Below, one piece after another: positions 29,419 through 38,179 of a stretch of DNA of 64,000 nucleotides. Origin of the DNA: Sphingomonas sp. LM7 (lineage in GTDB: Bacteria; Pseudomonadota; Alphaproteobacteria; Sphingomonadales; Sphingomonadaceae); contig NZ_CP019511.1 of NCBI RefSeq assembly GCF_002002925.1, positions 2,418,001 to 2,482,000 of the forward strand, written 5' to 3'. Below the pieces are notes generated by a model that saw only the letters and a list, made by a program, of their open reading frames with translations, had not been told where the DNA came from and searched no databases. Position 1 is the stretch's first letter, and each line of letters opens with the position of its first letter. The translations under genes were made by a program, and so were the position numbers.

Positions 29419-30078
29419 TTAGGCCTCGGCCTTCCATTTCTCCCGCCGCGCAAGTTCCTGCATCGAGGGTTCGTCCATCGCGAACGAACCTGTCTCGATC
29501 GGCCCGGCCGGCTCATAGGTTCCCATCGCCATGCCGTTTACCGTCACTCGGTGTTCGAGCAGCCGCCACGAGCCCGCCGGCGTGCCCTCGCCGAACAGCC
29601 GCTTGCCTTGGCCCAGCAGCACCGGCGCCGTCATTATCACCAGCCGGTCGATCAGCCCGCGCTCGAGCAGTTGCGGATAGAGCGTCGAGCTGCCCTGGAT
29701 CACCAGGTTCGGCCCCTCCCCGTCCCTGATCCGCGCGAGGTCGTCCAAGTTGGCCAGCCGCTCGCTGCCCTGCCAGCTCAAATCGACGCCGCCGCGACTC
29801 AGCACATATTTGCGATTGCCGCGGAAGATCGCGCCAATCTCGTCTTCCTCCGGCACGAACGGCCAGTGCGCCGCGAAGATCTCGTAGGTCTTGCGCCCGA
29901 GCAGCAGATCGAAGGGCTTGCCGAAAAGTGTATCGACTTGGTTGCCAAGGCCCTCGTCGAAGATCGAGGCGAGCCAGCCGCCATAAGCGAAGCCGCCGGT
30001 CTGGTCCTCTTCGGGACCGCCCGGCGCCTGCATCACGCCATCGAGCGAGACGAACGCGCCGCCGATGATCTTACGCAT
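29419..30078 (-). CDS. Dihydrofolate reductase family protein (RibD C-terminal-like)
   Basis: A 219-residue protein of the RibD-C/DHFR-like fold. It begins KIIGGAFVSLDGVMQAPGG, has FDLLLGRKTYEIFAAHWP in the centre and DRLVIMTAPVLLGQGKRLFG near the end. Members are NADPH-dependent reductases of unproven substrate, not the housekeeping FolA. It is the last gene of the ten-gene leftward cluster and its start overlaps the SRPBCC gene by 8 bases. Confidence 0.88.
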   Translation of the reverse strand: MRKIIGGAFVSLDGVMQAPGGPEEDQTGGFAYGGWLASIFDEGLGNQVDTLFGKPFDLLLGRKTYEIFAAHWPFVPEEDEIGAIFRGNRKYVLSRGGVDLSWQGSERLANLDDLARIRDGEGPNLVIQGSSTLYPQLLERGLIDRLVIMTAPVLLGQGKRLFGEGTPAGSWRLLEHRVTVNGMAMGTYEPAGPIETGSFAMDEPSMQELARREKWKAEA

Positions 30079-30547
30079 CGGCCGTCTCCGCGATCCGCTT
30101 GGCCACGGCTTCGAGCTGGCGGGCGGCGACGCCCCAACCCGCTTCGAAGCCCATCAGCTTGTGCTGCTGATACGCCTCTTCGGACCAGTGGCGTGCGCTG
30201 CCGCGGTACAGCGTCTTGTCGCCTTGGGGCGTAAACTCCCACGTGCCGGCCATGAACGGGTCACTGGGAACCCACCCAGCCTTGAAGACATCGCTCCAGA
30301 CGATCTTCCGGCCCGGAACGACTTCCAGGATCACCCCCTCGATCGCATTCTCCTCGCCGTCCGGACCGCGCATGATCATCGCGGCGCGGCCGCCTGCGCG
30401 CAGGTCCAGCTGGATCAGCTCGGTGGTCCACGGCTTGGGGCACCACCATTCCTCGAGATGGTCGGTCCACGCCTTCCACACCGCATCGATCGGCGCGTCG
30501 ATGCGCTTCTCGACCCAAAGCTCGCGAGTCTCGTCATTGGCGGGCAT
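30071..30547 (-). CDS. SRPBCC (AHSA1-like) domain protein
   Basis: A 158-residue START/Bet v1-like protein that binds hydrophobic ligands. The AHSA1 pattern is clear: VEKRIDAPIDAVWKAWTDH near the N-terminus, then GWVPSDPFMAGTWEFTP and GFEAGWGVAARQLEAVA near the end. The ATG at 30547 has GAGGAGAA just upstream. In related clusters it accompanies glyoxalase-like (VOC) and DUF899 genes, as here; a transport or detoxification role is inferred only. Confidence 0.88.
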   Translation of the reverse strand: MPANDETRELWVEKRIDAPIDAVWKAWTDHLEEWWCPKPWTTELIQLDLRAGGRAAMIMRGPDGEENAIEGVILEVVPGRKIVWSDVFKAGWVPSDPFMAGTWEFTPQGDKTLYRGSARHWSEEAYQQHKLMGFEAGWGVAARQLEAVAKRIAETADA

Positions 30548-30557
30548 GGTTTTCTCC

Positions 30558-31205
30558 TCAGTCTCTGTCGGGGGCGCCGAGCGGGAAATAGGCGCGATAG
30601 GGCCGTGCCTCATCGACTGCGCGTGCCACCGACGGGCGCGCGAGTAGCCGGGCGCGATAAGCGCGCAGGTTGGCACGGGCCTCGGGGATGGGATCGACCC
30701 AATCGGCGTAGAAGAGCGACGGTGCCGCCGCGCAGTCGGCGAGCGAGAACGCCCCCGCCGCCACCCATTCGCGGCCTTCGAGCCAGGTATCGAGCCACGC
30801 ATAGGCCTTTTGCAGCGCCGCCTTGGCTTCCTGTACTTCGACCGGATCGTGGTGTTCCGGGCCGCGCAGCGCATCGGCTACAACGCGCGTCATCTGCTGC
30901 ATAACATGATTGTCGAAGATGCGGTCGAGCATCCGCACCTCCAGTGCCGCGTCGCCGTCCGGAACGAACGTCACCGGCCCTGGATGGAAGCGCTGGAGAT
31001 GCTCGATGATCACGCTCGATTCCATCACCGGACGCCCGCCATCGACGAGCAGCGGGAACTTGCCGATCGGCCAGAGCCGCGCAAGTTCGGCAGGATTCCC
31101 CTCGTCTTCGAGCGAGCGATAGGTGAAGCGCGTGTCGTTCTCGTAGAGCGGGATCAGCACCTTCCAGCAATAGGACGAGAAGGGATGCGCGTAGAGTTCG
31201 AGCAT
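30558..31205 (-). CDS. Glutathione S-transferase family protein (1)
   Basis: A 215-residue GST. The thioredoxin-like N-terminal half (residues 1-80) holds LYAHPFSSYCWKVLIPLYE and the glutathione-binding PLLVDGGRPVMESSVIIEHL. The C-terminal helical half has GAFSLADCAAAPSLFYADW. The Cys/Ser near residue 10 replaces the catalytic Tyr, as in beta/omega-like bacterial GSTs. Its start overlaps the stop of the VOC gene (TGATG). Confidence 0.9.
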   Translation of the reverse strand: MLELYAHPFSSYCWKVLIPLYENDTRFTYRSLEDEGNPAELARLWPIGKFPLLVDGGRPVMESSVIIEHLQRFHPGPVTFVPDGDAALEVRMLDRIFDNHVMQQMTRVVADALRGPEHHDPVEVQEAKAALQKAYAWLDTWLEGREWVAAGAFSLADCAAAPSLFYADWVDPIPEARANLRAYRARLLARPSVARAVDEARPYRAYFPLGAPDRD

Positions 31206-31981
31206 CAGCCGCGCGATCCCACCACGCCGAACTTCGCGCCGTGCGGATCGGTCGCGTAGATCACAAAGTCCCCGCCCGGCACTTCCATGGGGCCGTGCGT
31301 GATCGAGCCGCCGGCTTCGTCGATCCGCTGCTTGGCTTCGTCGATGTCGCCGACGCGGAAGAAATAGCCCCAGCCCGGCGTCTCGCCCGGGGGTGCCTTC
31401 ATCACTGCGCCGATCATGCCGCCATCATGGCTTAGGAAGCTGTACTCGCCCATCTCGCCCATCGGCATTGCGCCGTCCTTGGTCCAGCCGAACTGGTCGC
31501 CGTAGAACGCAAGCGCGGCCTGATCGTCGCTGGTCTGGAGCTCGTTCCACTCGCCGTGCCCTGGGGCCATGCGCTTGAACGACGTGCTCGCCTCGGGGCT
31601 CGCACCTTTCATCACATAGAAGGTCACACCCTGCGGATCAGCGACCATCGCCATCCGGCCGACGCCTTCCAGCGTGGTCGGCGGCATGTGGATCGCCCCG
31701 CCCGCCGCGACGATCTTCTCCGCGGCGGCATCGACATCATCGACGCCGATATAGCCGAACCAGCGCGGCTCGGGCGGCGCACCTTCGGGAGTCTTCATCA
31801 TCCCCGCCACGCCCTGCCCGTCGGGTGCAAGCCAGACATGATAGTCGCCCATACCCTCGGCAGTGCCGCCGGGGCAGCCGCCGTCCTGCCAGCCGATCAC
31901 CTTCTGGTAAAAGGCGCCGGCAGCGTCGGGGTCACCGGTGATCAGCTCGTACCAGATCGGCGTTCCATGGGGATTGGTCAT
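31205..31981 (-). CDS. Double VOC (glyoxalase-like) domain protein
   Basis: A 258-residue protein with two vicinal-oxygen-chelate domains in tandem. The first starts at GTPIWYELITGDPDAAGAFY, the second at GHGEWNELQTSDDQAALAFY; each has a 'DPQGVTFYVMKG' or 'DPHGAKFGVVGS' ending. This layout is like hydroxylase/CarF-type glyoxalase-family proteins. It is coupled to the GST gene by an overlapping TGATG. Substrate unknown. Confidence 0.88.
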   Translation of the reverse strand: MTNPHGTPIWYELITGDPDAAGAFYQKVIGWQDGGCPGGTAEGMGDYHVWLAPDGQGVAGMMKTPEGAPPEPRWFGYIGVDDVDAAAEKIVAAGGAIHMPPTTLEGVGRMAMVADPQGVTFYVMKGASPEASTSFKRMAPGHGEWNELQTSDDQAALAFYGDQFGWTKDGAMPMGEMGEYSFLSHDGGMIGAVMKAPPGETPGWGYFFRVGDIDEAKQRIDEAGGSITHGPMEVPGGDFVIYATDPHGAKFGVVGSRG

Positions 31982-31995
31982 CGTCGCTCTCCCGT

Positions 31996-32721
31996 TCAAC
32001 CGAAGGTTTCGTCGAGGACCGGCACGAACCCGCCCCACATCATCCGCTTGCCGTCGAAGGGCATGTCGTCGCCGGGCTGCATTTCCGGATCGGCCATGAT
32101 CTTGTCCCAGGCCGCGACGCGGGTGTCCTTGTCGGGCCATTCGATCCACGAATAGACGATCTGCTCGCCCTCCTCGCGCAGCGTGGCGCGGTTATAGTCG
32201 GTGACCTTGCCCTCGGGGACGTCGCTGCTCCACGTCTCGACAACGCGCAGCGCGCCATTTTTCTCGAACATCGCCGCAGCCTTTAGCGCCATCGCGACAT
32301 AGGCGTCCTTCTTGCCCTCCGGCACTGCGACGACGAAGCCATCGACATAGCCCGGCTTGCCGCCCGCGCCCTGCTCCAGGATCGAATCGAAGCTGGCATA
32401 GATCATCCGGCTACCGTCGAACGGCATGTCCTTCATCATCTCTTCGGCCCGCGGATCGTTCATCATCTTCTCGCCCGCGGCCTTGCCGGTCGCGGCGTCG
32501 GGATATTCGATCCAGCTGAACAGCACGGTCTCGTCGGGCTTGGCCTGCACCGCTTTCTTGAGGTCGTTCAGCTTGCCGTCGGGCACATCATCGCCCCACG
32601 CCTCGACCATGCGGGTGGCGCCCAAGCTCTTGAACAGACCGGCCGCTTGCGCGGCATGCGCGATATAGGCTTCCTTGTTGGCGGTCGGGACCGGGGTCAC
32701 GAATCCATCGATATACGGCAT
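31996..32721 (-). CDS. Duplicated DUF1428 protein
   Basis: A 241-residue protein made of two DUF1428 (YbaA-like) repeats: residues ~1-117 begin MPYIDGFVTPVPTANKEAY and residues ~124-241 begin GYVDGFVVAVPEGKKDAY. Each repeat has the VVETW/VEAWGDDVPDGK and SWIEWPD segments. DUF1428 proteins are normally single-domain, about 115 residues, so this is an internal fusion. The function is unknown; the fold is a ferredoxin-like dimer in known structures, and the fusion would form that dimer in one chain. Confidence 0.87.
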   Translation of the reverse strand: MPYIDGFVTPVPTANKEAYIAHAAQAAGLFKSLGATRMVEAWGDDVPDGKLNDLKKAVQAKPDETVLFSWIEYPDAATGKAAGEKMMNDPRAEEMMKDMPFDGSRMIYASFDSILEQGAGGKPGYVDGFVVAVPEGKKDAYVAMALKAAAMFEKNGALRVVETWSSDVPEGKVTDYNRATLREEGEQIVYSWIEWPDKDTRVAAWDKIMADPEMQPGDDMPFDGKRMMWGGFVPVLDETFG

Positions 32722-32736
32722 CTTCTCTCTCCTAAA

Positions 32737-33390
32737 TCAGGCGGCGACCGGCTCGGGCCGGAAGTCCGCGAGTTGCGCGGCGAGCGCGCGCCGGAATGCC
32801 GGGCGCGCAGTGCCGCGCGCGACATAGTCGGCGAGCCGCGGACGGCTCGACATCAGGTCTTCGTGATCGGCGTTGCGCAGCACCGTGACCATCGCGACGT
32901 CCGCTACGCTGAAGCCATCGCCGAGCCATTCGCGGTCGCCAAGCGCCTCCATCAGCCCGTCCAGCCGTTTGCCGGTGTCCTTGACCAGGCTCGGCTTGCG
33001 CAGCTTCGCCCATGGCTCGTCCTTCGAGAATATCTCGACATTGCCGAGCTCGAACAGCCAGGGCTCGACGCTGTTGAACGCAGCGAACAGCCAGGCGAGG
33101 ACCGTCGCGCGCGCCTGCGGATCGCGGGGCAGCAGCCGTTCGTCACGCTCGGCCAAATGGAGCAGGATCGCCCCGCTTTCGAACAATTGCACGCCGCCGT
33201 CGTGCAGCACCGGCACCTGACCCCAGGGCTGCTCGCACAAATAGTCGGCAGGCTTGGGCGGGACCGGGCTGATCAGCCGCGTGGTGTAGGGCAGGCCGAT
33301 CTCCTCGCACGCCCAGCGCGGGCGCAAGTCGCGGACATAGCCGCGGGCGAAATCGGGCACCCAGTTGAAGGCAGTGATTTCGATTGCCAT
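32737..33390 (-). CDS. Glutathione S-transferase family protein (2)
   Basis: A second GST in the cluster, 217 residues and not closely similar to the first. The N-terminal half includes RPRWACEEIGLPYTTRLI and the GSH site GQVPVLHDGGVQLFESGAI; the C-terminal half has GDGFSVADVAMVTVLRN. The YVRDLRPRWACEEIGLPY pattern is common in sphingomonad GSTs. Role inferred: detoxification with the neighbouring VOC proteins. Confidence 0.88.
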   Translation of the reverse strand: MAIEITAFNWVPDFARGYVRDLRPRWACEEIGLPYTTRLISPVPPKPADYLCEQPWGQVPVLHDGGVQLFESGAILLHLAERDERLLPRDPQARATVLAWLFAAFNSVEPWLFELGNVEIFSKDEPWAKLRKPSLVKDTGKRLDGLMEALGDREWLGDGFSVADVAMVTVLRNADHEDLMSSRPRLADYVARGTARPAFRRALAAQLADFRPEPVAA

Positions 33391-33400
33391 GATACCCTCC

Positions 33401-33886
33401 TCAGCCCGCCGCCGCAGCTTCGATCGCAGCGATGTCGATCTTCTTCATCGTCATCATCGCATCCATTGCACGCTTGCCGGCGGCAGGGTCGGGATTGGCA
33501 AAGACCAGTTCGACCAAGCGCTTGGGAGTAACCTGCCAGCTGACGCCCCATTTATCCTTGCACCAGCCGCACTGCGATTCCGCGCCGCCATTGCCGACGA
33601 TCGCGTCCCAATACTTGTCGGTTTCTTCCTGGCTGTCTGTGTGGATGACGAAGCTGACCGCTTCGCTGTGCTGGAATTGCGGCCCGCCGTTCAAGCCGAT
33701 GAACTTCTGCCCGAGTAGCTCGAACTCGACGACGATCACTTCGCCCGCCTTTTGCGAGGGCGTATCGGCCGGGGTGCGCTGAACACTGGTGATCCGGGCG
33801 TCGGGGAACAGCGACACATAGAAGTTCGCGGCTTCCTCGGCGGTGTAATTGTACCACACACACGTGGTCAGTTGCTTGTCCATCAT
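33401..33886 (-). CDS. PhnB-like VOC family protein
   Basis: A 161-residue protein of the PhnB / '3-demethylubiquinone-9 methyltransferase-like' VOC group. Visible marks are CVWYNYTAEEAANFYVSLFP, FIGLNGGPQFQHSEAVSF and CGWCKDKWGVSWQVTPKRL. Despite the name often attached, the group has no methyltransferase domain. Sits between the second GST and DUF4287 genes with short spacers. Confidence 0.9.
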   Translation of the reverse strand: MMDKQLTTCVWYNYTAEEAANFYVSLFPDARITSVQRTPADTPSQKAGEVIVVEFELLGQKFIGLNGGPQFQHSEAVSFVIHTDSQEETDKYWDAIVGNGGAESQCGWCKDKWGVSWQVTPKRLVELVFANPDPAAGKRAMDAMMTMKKIDIAAIEAAAAG

Positions 33887-33905
33887 CTCTCTCCTGTCGT
33901 TCGGT

Positions 33906-34136
33906 TCAGGCGTCGCCTTCTTTTTTCATGCCCTTGAGCAATGCGACGATCGCCATCGCGTGGCCGTGGCCGAGCGCGAATTCCTGCTTGAGATCGGCGA
34001 CGACCACGCCGGCCTTCACCTCGGGCCGAAGCGTCCCGCCGGCGAGCCAGCCCTTCGCCGCGGCATAGGCGCGAAAGTCGGCGGGGCTCTTGCCGGTCTT
34101 CGCCTCGATATTGGTCAGATACGCCTGGAATGACAT
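33906..34136 (-). CDS. DUF4287 domain protein
   Basis: A 76-residue cytosolic protein matching DUF4287 (SFQAYLTNIEAKTGKSPADF ... FALGHGHAMAIVALLKG). The family often occurs beside SRPBCC, VOC and DUF899 genes; no biochemical role is established. The ATG at 34136 is preceded by GGAGACC. Confidence 0.85.
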   Translation of the reverse strand: MSFQAYLTNIEAKTGKSPADFRAYAAAKGWLAGGTLRPEVKAGVVVADLKQEFALGHGHAMAIVALLKGMKKEGDA

Positions 34137-34147
34137 CGCCGGTCTCC

Positions 34148-34588
34148 TCAGGCAGGTTCGTGCGCCGGGCCGTCGGGGAAGGCCGCCATCGCCGCTGCCA
34201 TGTCCATGAAGAACGGCTCGAAGATGTGGCCGTCGGGATCCTCGAAGCTGCGGCCGTACATGAAGCCCATGTCCTGCTTCTCGCGGATATCCCCCTTGCC
34301 GCCGGCTGCCGCCGCCTTCTCGACGATCGCGTCGACTGCCTCGCGGCCATCGCAAGACAGCGCAACCAGCACTTCAGTGGTGGCATGCGCATTCGCGATC
34401 TGCTTCGGGGTGAACGTCCTGAAGAAGTCCTCGGCAAGGATCATGAAGAAGATCGTGTCCGAAAGCTGCATCCCGCTCGCGTTTTCGTTGCTGAAGCGCG
34501 GATCCTTGGTGCAGCCGATCGCCTCGTAGAATGCCGTCGACCTGGCGACATCCTTCACGGGCAGGTTCACGAAGATCATCTGCGGCAT
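34148..34588 (-). CDS. VOC family protein (YodA/lactoylglutathione lyase-like)
   Basis: A 146-residue single VOC domain. It begins MPQMIFVNLPVKDVARSTAFY, has the FFMILAEDFFRTFTPKQIAN segment typical of this subgroup, and ends in GRSFEDPDGHIFEPFFMDM with the metal-site Glu. The start is the ATG at 34588 because GGAGAG lies directly upstream; earlier in-frame starts would add unrelated residues. Third VOC gene of the cluster. Confidence 0.88.
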   Translation of the reverse strand: MPQMIFVNLPVKDVARSTAFYEAIGCTKDPRFSNENASGMQLSDTIFFMILAEDFFRTFTPKQIANAHATTEVLVALSCDGREAVDAIVEKAAAAGGKGDIREKQDMGFMYGRSFEDPDGHIFEPFFMDMAAAMAAFPDGPAHEPA

Positions 34589-34602
34589 CACTCTCTCCTG
34601 GT

Positions 34603-35316
34603 CTATTGTGCGGGGTAGGTGAGCGACGGATACCAGTCTGCACCGCGTCCCTCGGGGGTGAAGTCCAAAATCGTCCAAAGCGGCATCAAATCGGGTGCGC
34701 CGCGCGGATCCTGGCCCGGATCGGCGGTGGTGTCGTCCATCTCGCCGGCCCAGAAGAAGCGGATCGTGCCGTCGCGGCGCGTGAACACCAGCAGCTGCGG
34801 GATCTCGCCGACATCGGGGATCAACGCGTCATAGTCGCGGCTGAAGTCGCCGCTCGTGTCGGAATAGAGCGGCAGATGGCGCCACCCCCGCTCCGCCGCA
34901 AAGGCTTCGAGCTTGTCGAGCGGCGATCGCGCCGTGACCGCCAGCGCCACGCGCTGCTGGATGTCCAGCGCCTCCCCTTCCCAGGCCGACAGCAAGGACG
35001 TGCACATCGGGCACGGCCGCTCGCGCTCGGGTCCGAACATCCACGCGTAGACGATGAGCGTTTCCTTGTCGCCGAACAGCTCGGCGAGCGTCACCGGGCC
35101 TTCGGCGCCCTCGAACTGATAGTCGCGGGCCACCGCAGGCCCCGGCGGCAGCGCCCGGCGTTGTTCGGCCACCCGTTCTAACTGCCGACGCAACGCGATC
35201 TCTTCGGCGAGCAGTGCGGTGCGGGCGGCGCGATATTCGGCGCTCTCGCCCGGCCAGCACGACTTGGCATGCGCAGCGAGTACTTCGGCGGGTGGCAGGA
35301 TCGTCTCTACCGTCAT
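34603..35316 (-). CDS. DUF899 family thioredoxin-like protein
   Basis: A 237-residue protein of the DUF899 family, which has a thioredoxin-like fold. The FGPERERPCPMCTSLLSAWEG segment contains a CPMC motif in the redox-active position. The family is widespread beside HxlR regulators. It is the promoter-proximal gene of the leftward ten-gene cluster, divergent from hxlR. The conserved FYSDTSGDFSRDY and FWAGEMDDTTADPGQDPRG blocks support the assignment. Confidence 0.88.
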   Translation of the reverse strand: MTVETILPPAEVLAAHAKSCWPGESAEYRAARTALLAEEIALRRQLERVAEQRRALPPGPAVARDYQFEGAEGPVTLAELFGDKETLIVYAWMFGPERERPCPMCTSLLSAWEGEALDIQQRVALAVTARSPLDKLEAFAAERGWRHLPLYSDTSGDFSRDYDALIPDVGEIPQLLVFTRRDGTIRFFWAGEMDDTTADPGQDPRGAPDLMPLWTILDFTPEGRGADWYPSLTYPAQ

Positions 35317-35353
35317 GCAAATCTCCACTTGTCCGCTGTCGCGAATCGCTTTC

Positions 35354-35410
35354 TTGATCCTGATGCCCGCCTGAGTTATAAAAAACAACCATGGAGTCAC
35401 AAAAAATAAC
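35354..35410. promoter_or_regulatory. Bidirectional promoter with a 21-bp-spaced direct repeat
   Basis: Rightward: TTGATC (35354-35359), 17-base spacer, TATAAA (35377-35382). Leftward on the minus strand: TTGTGA (35402-35397), 16-base spacer, TATAAC (35380-35375). The two -10 boxes overlap. A 15-bp imperfect direct repeat, 35375-35389 and 35396-35410 (12 of 15 identical), starts 21 bp apart, i.e. two helical turns, and covers both promoters. It is a good candidate operator for the adjacent HxlR protein. Confidence 0.5.
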
Positions 35411-36086
35411 TACAAATGATCTGAGCCAGATGCGCCGCTGGTATCGCGACGCCTGCGGAACGGCGCTTGCGATGGATTTGATCGGGGAGCGCTGGGCGCT
35501 GCTGATCGTCCGCGAGCTGCTGCTGGGCGGCCGCCGCTTCGGCGAGATCCGCGGCGCGCTCGAAGGACTGAGCGCCAACGTCCTGACCCAGCGGCTGGAG
35601 GGGATGGAGAAGGCCGGCATCCTGCGCCGCCGCACGCTGCCCTCGCCCGCAAACGCGCAGGTCTATGAGCTGACCAAATGGGGCCGCGCGCTTGAGGAGC
35701 CGATCTTTGCGCTGAGCCGCTGGGCGGCAGGATCGCCCGCGCACGACGTGACGCTGCCCTTGAGCAACACCGCCTTCATGCTCTCGCTGCGCACGATGAT
35801 GCACCCCCGGGCCGATCCCGATTTCGCCCCCGATCTCGGCTTCCGCATCGGCGGCGATCCGTTCCGCGCGAAGATCGCCGGGGGGAAGCTGGAAATCGAA
35901 CGGCGCGATCCCGAAGGCGCGGACATACTCTTCGCTGGCGAGCCATCGATGCTCGCCGCAACCTTCTACGGCCGCGACTCCCTCTCCATGTCGATGCGCG
36001 AGGGCCGCGTGACCGTCACGGGCGATATTGCGCTCGGCCAGCGCTTCGTCGACCTGTTCAGCCTTCCCAAGTTCGAGAACGATTAG
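35391..36086 (+). CDS. HxlR family winged-helix transcriptional regulator
   Basis: A 231-residue regulator. Residues ~20-115 form the HxlR winged helix ([59 protein letters not shown]). The C-terminal ~110 residues are an SCP2-like sensor region seen in longer HxlR proteins. It most likely autoregulates and controls the divergent ten-gene cluster. The -10 box lies only 8 bases before the ATG and no ribosome site is present, so the message may be leaderless; an internal ATG at 35430 is the alternative start. Confidence 0.88.
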   Translation: MESQKITTNDLSQMRRWYRDACGTALAMDLIGERWALLIVRELLLGGRRFGEIRGALEGLSANVLTQRLEGMEKAGILRRRTLPSPANAQVYELTKWGRALEEPIFALSRWAAGSPAHDVTLPLSNTAFMLSLRTMMHPRADPDFAPDLGFRIGGDPFRAKIAGGKLEIERRDPEGADILFAGEPSMLAATFYGRDSLSMSMREGRVTVTGDIALGQRFVDLFSLPKFEND

Positions 36087-36117
36087 CTATCCAGGCCACG
36101 ACTCCCGTTAATGCTGA

Positions 36118-36179
36118 GCTTGTTCAAGCACGGCTCTCTTCGTCGCTTCCGGGCGTGGAAAAACGGCCCTTCGACAAGC
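36118..36179. repeat. Imperfect inverted-repeat element upstream of cobS
   Basis: Two arms, about 36118-36140 and 36159-36179, both carry GCTTGT plus a partly complementary tail (about 12 of 16 matching) and form an imperfect hairpin. The sequence is of the 'GCTTGTCGAAG' type that recurs in intergenic gaps of sphingomonads. The rest of 36087-36298 holds nothing I recognise; I saw no B12-box-like cobalamin riboswitch. Confidence 0.4.
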
Positions 36180-36298
36180 GCACGCCCACCGAGGCGGGGG
36201 TCCGGTCTCACAAAACCAAAGCTTGTCGTTGCGGTGCGGCAAGCGAGGCGGTAACCCGCGAGGCCAACGCCGCGTCCGCGGACACCAGGAAGAGCGTC

Positions 36299-37306
36299 AT
36301 GGCCGACATCCCCAACACCCAGCCCGACAGCCGCGAGACGACGATTCTCGACGCGCCCGACAAGACGATCAGCGTACGCGACGTGTTCGGCATCGACATC
36401 GACATGGAATGCCCCGCGTTCAGCGAAGCCGACGAACGCGTCCCCGATCTAGACCCGGCCTATGTCTTCGACGCCGATACCACGCTCGCGGTGCTCGCTG
36501 GCTTCGCGCACAATCGCCGCGTGATGATCCAGGGCTATCACGGCACCGGCAAGTCGACGCATATCGAACAGGTTGCCGCGCGCCTCAACTGGCCCTGCAT
36601 CCGCATCAATCTCGACGCGCATATCAGCCGCATCGACTTGATCGGCCGCGACGCGATCGTGCTCAAGGACGGCCAGCAGGTCACCGAATTCCGCGAAGGC
36701 CTGTTGCCCTGGGCGATCCAGACGCCGACCGCGCTCGTGTTCGACGAATATGACGCCGGCCGCCCGGACGTGATGTTCGTGATCCAGCGCGTGCTCGAGA
36801 CCGAGGGCAAGCTGACCCTGCTCGACCAGAATCGCGTGATCCGCCCCAACCCGTGGTTCCGCCTGTTCGCCACTGCCAATACGGTCGGCCTGGGCGACAC
36901 CAGCGGGCTCTATCACGGCACCCAGCAGATCAACCAGGGCCAGATGGACCGCTGGAACGTGGTGGTGACGCTCAACTATCTCCCCGCCGCGGTCGAGGCG
37001 CAGATCGTCCTCGCCAAGTCGGGCGAATACGACAAGCCGGGCGGCAAGGAGACCGTGGAGAACATGGTCCGCGTCGCCGACCTCACGCGCAAGGGCTTCA
37101 TCAACGGCGATATCTCGACGGTGATGTCGCCGCGCACGGTGATCACCTGGGCGCAGAACACGCTGATCTTCGGCGATGTCGGCTTCGCCTTCCGCCTCTC
37201 GTTCCTCAACAAGTGCGACGAGGCCGAGCGCGCGCAGGTCGCCGAATATTACCAGCGCGTGTTCGGCAAGGACCTGCCCGAAAGCGTGGTCGGGAAAACG
37301 GCCTGA
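36299..37306 (+). CDS. cobS: Cobaltochelatase subunit CobS
   Basis: AAA+ ATPase (MoxR group) of the aerobic cobaltochelatase, 335 residues. Together with CobT it forms the ATP-hydrolysing ring that drives cobalt insertion by CobN. Walker A is GYHGTGKST (residues ~80-88), Walker [13 protein letters not shown], then the sensor [20 protein letters not shown]. The CobS-specific N-terminal segment ([20 protein letters not shown]) is present. The ATG at 36299 has AGGAAGAG upstream. A hairpin terminator follows. cobN is not in the window. Confidence 0.94.
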   Translation: MADIPNTQPDSRETTILDAPDKTISVRDVFGIDIDMECPAFSEADERVPDLDPAYVFDADTTLAVLAGFAHNRRVMIQGYHGTGKSTHIEQVAARLNWPCIRINLDAHISRIDLIGRDAIVLKDGQQVTEFREGLLPWAIQTPTALVFDEYDAGRPDVMFVIQRVLETEGKLTLLDQNRVIRPNPWFRLFATANTVGLGDTSGLYHGTQQINQGQMDRWNVVVTLNYLPAAVEAQIVLAKSGEYDKPGGKETVENMVRVADLTRKGFINGDISTVMSPRTVITWAQNTLIFGDVGFAFRLSFLNKCDEAERAQVAEYYQRVFGKDLPESVVGKTA

Positions 37307-37316
37307 AGAGCGACAC

Positions 37317-37339
37317 CCCTCTCCCTTGGCGGGAGAGGG
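37317..37339. terminator. Intrinsic terminator after cobS
   Basis: Perfect 9-bp stem CCCTCTCCC/GGGAGAGGG with a 5-base loop, then CTTTCT on the plus strand. It lies between the cobS stop and the convergent gene ending at 37344, so it may serve both. Confidence 0.65.
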
Positions 37340-37343
37340 CTTT

Positions 37344-38105
37344 CTAAGCCAGCTTGCGTCCGAAGGTGCGCGGCGCCGGCATGGCTGCCGCCGGCTGGCC
37401 CTGCCCGCCTTCGAGCTCGCGCAGCCGCGACGCGATGCGCTGGTCGAACGAGGCGGCATGCACTTCCATGCCCGGCCCGGTATCACCGGTTGCGGCGATG
37501 ACCCTGGCGACGCGCCGGCGCAGGAAGCGCCGCAGCCAGAATATGAAGATGCCGCCGATCACGAGCACCGGCAGCACCAGTAGCGCGATGAGACCACCCC
37601 GCGCCGGAGTGCCCGACTCGCTGTCCGATGGCATATTGCCCCGCGCGGCCATGCCGCGCGCGCGCGCACGGAACTCGGCCATGCTCTCGCCGTCTCGCCG
37701 CTCGATCTCGTTGGGGCTTTTCGCGCGGACCGGCGCCTCGATTGCGGCGCGTGCACGATAGGCCGCGGTCGGATCCATGCCGAGATCGTCCTTGATCAGC
37801 GCGAGCTGGCTCTCATCGAGCTTCACATAGCGTTCGCCATTATAGAGCACGAAGCTGGGCGTGGCCGGGCGCATCTCGGTGCCGCCGCGGACCTGATAAA
37901 AGGCGCCGAGGTCGTAATATTGGCCGTCGTGCAGATAGGTGTCGCTGTCAGGCAGGTCGTAGACCTTGTCGATCTTCTCGGAATAGCTGCTGCTGCCGAA
38001 GCCCCCGAGCCGGAAGCGACGCCGCGCCTCGGCGGGCTGCGCCAGTGCGACGAACAACGTCGCGGCGCCTGCCAAAGTCAGAAGGAAATTACCACCTGCG
38101 CGCAT
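37344..38105 (-). CDS. Hypothetical exported, membrane-anchored protein
   Basis: A 253-residue protein I do not recognise. It has an N-terminal signal sequence (residues ~1-26), a ~130-residue extracytoplasmic segment starting RRRFRLGGFGSSSYSEKID, a membrane helix near residues 174-194 (GGLIALLVLPVLVIGGIFIF), then a basic cytosolic tail. The Ser/Gly-rich YLHDGQYYDLGAFYQV part has no known motif. GGGAGACGAAG precedes the ATG. It lies between cobS and cobT on the opposite strand and next to another membrane-protein gene. Confidence 0.75.
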   Translation of the reverse strand: MRAGGNFLLTLAGAATLFVALAQPAEARRRFRLGGFGSSSYSEKIDKVYDLPDSDTYLHDGQYYDLGAFYQVRGGTEMRPATPSFVLYNGERYVKLDESQLALIKDDLGMDPTAAYRARAAIEAPVRAKSPNEIERRDGESMAEFRARARGMAARGNMPSDSESGTPARGGLIALLVLPVLVIGGIFIFWLRRFLRRRVARVIAATGDTGPGMEVHAASFDQRIASRLRELEGGQGQPAAAMPAPRTFGRKLA

Positions 38106-38179
38106 CTTCGTCTCCCGAAGTCGATCGGGCGCATCTTGAAGTCGAGCGGTTAGTATTTCTCTAAAGCCGCAAGTGTGCG

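Noticed and set aside
36087..36298. Cobalamin riboswitch before cobS
   Set aside because: No B12-box or matching helices were recognisable; the gap is largely the imperfect inverted repeat.
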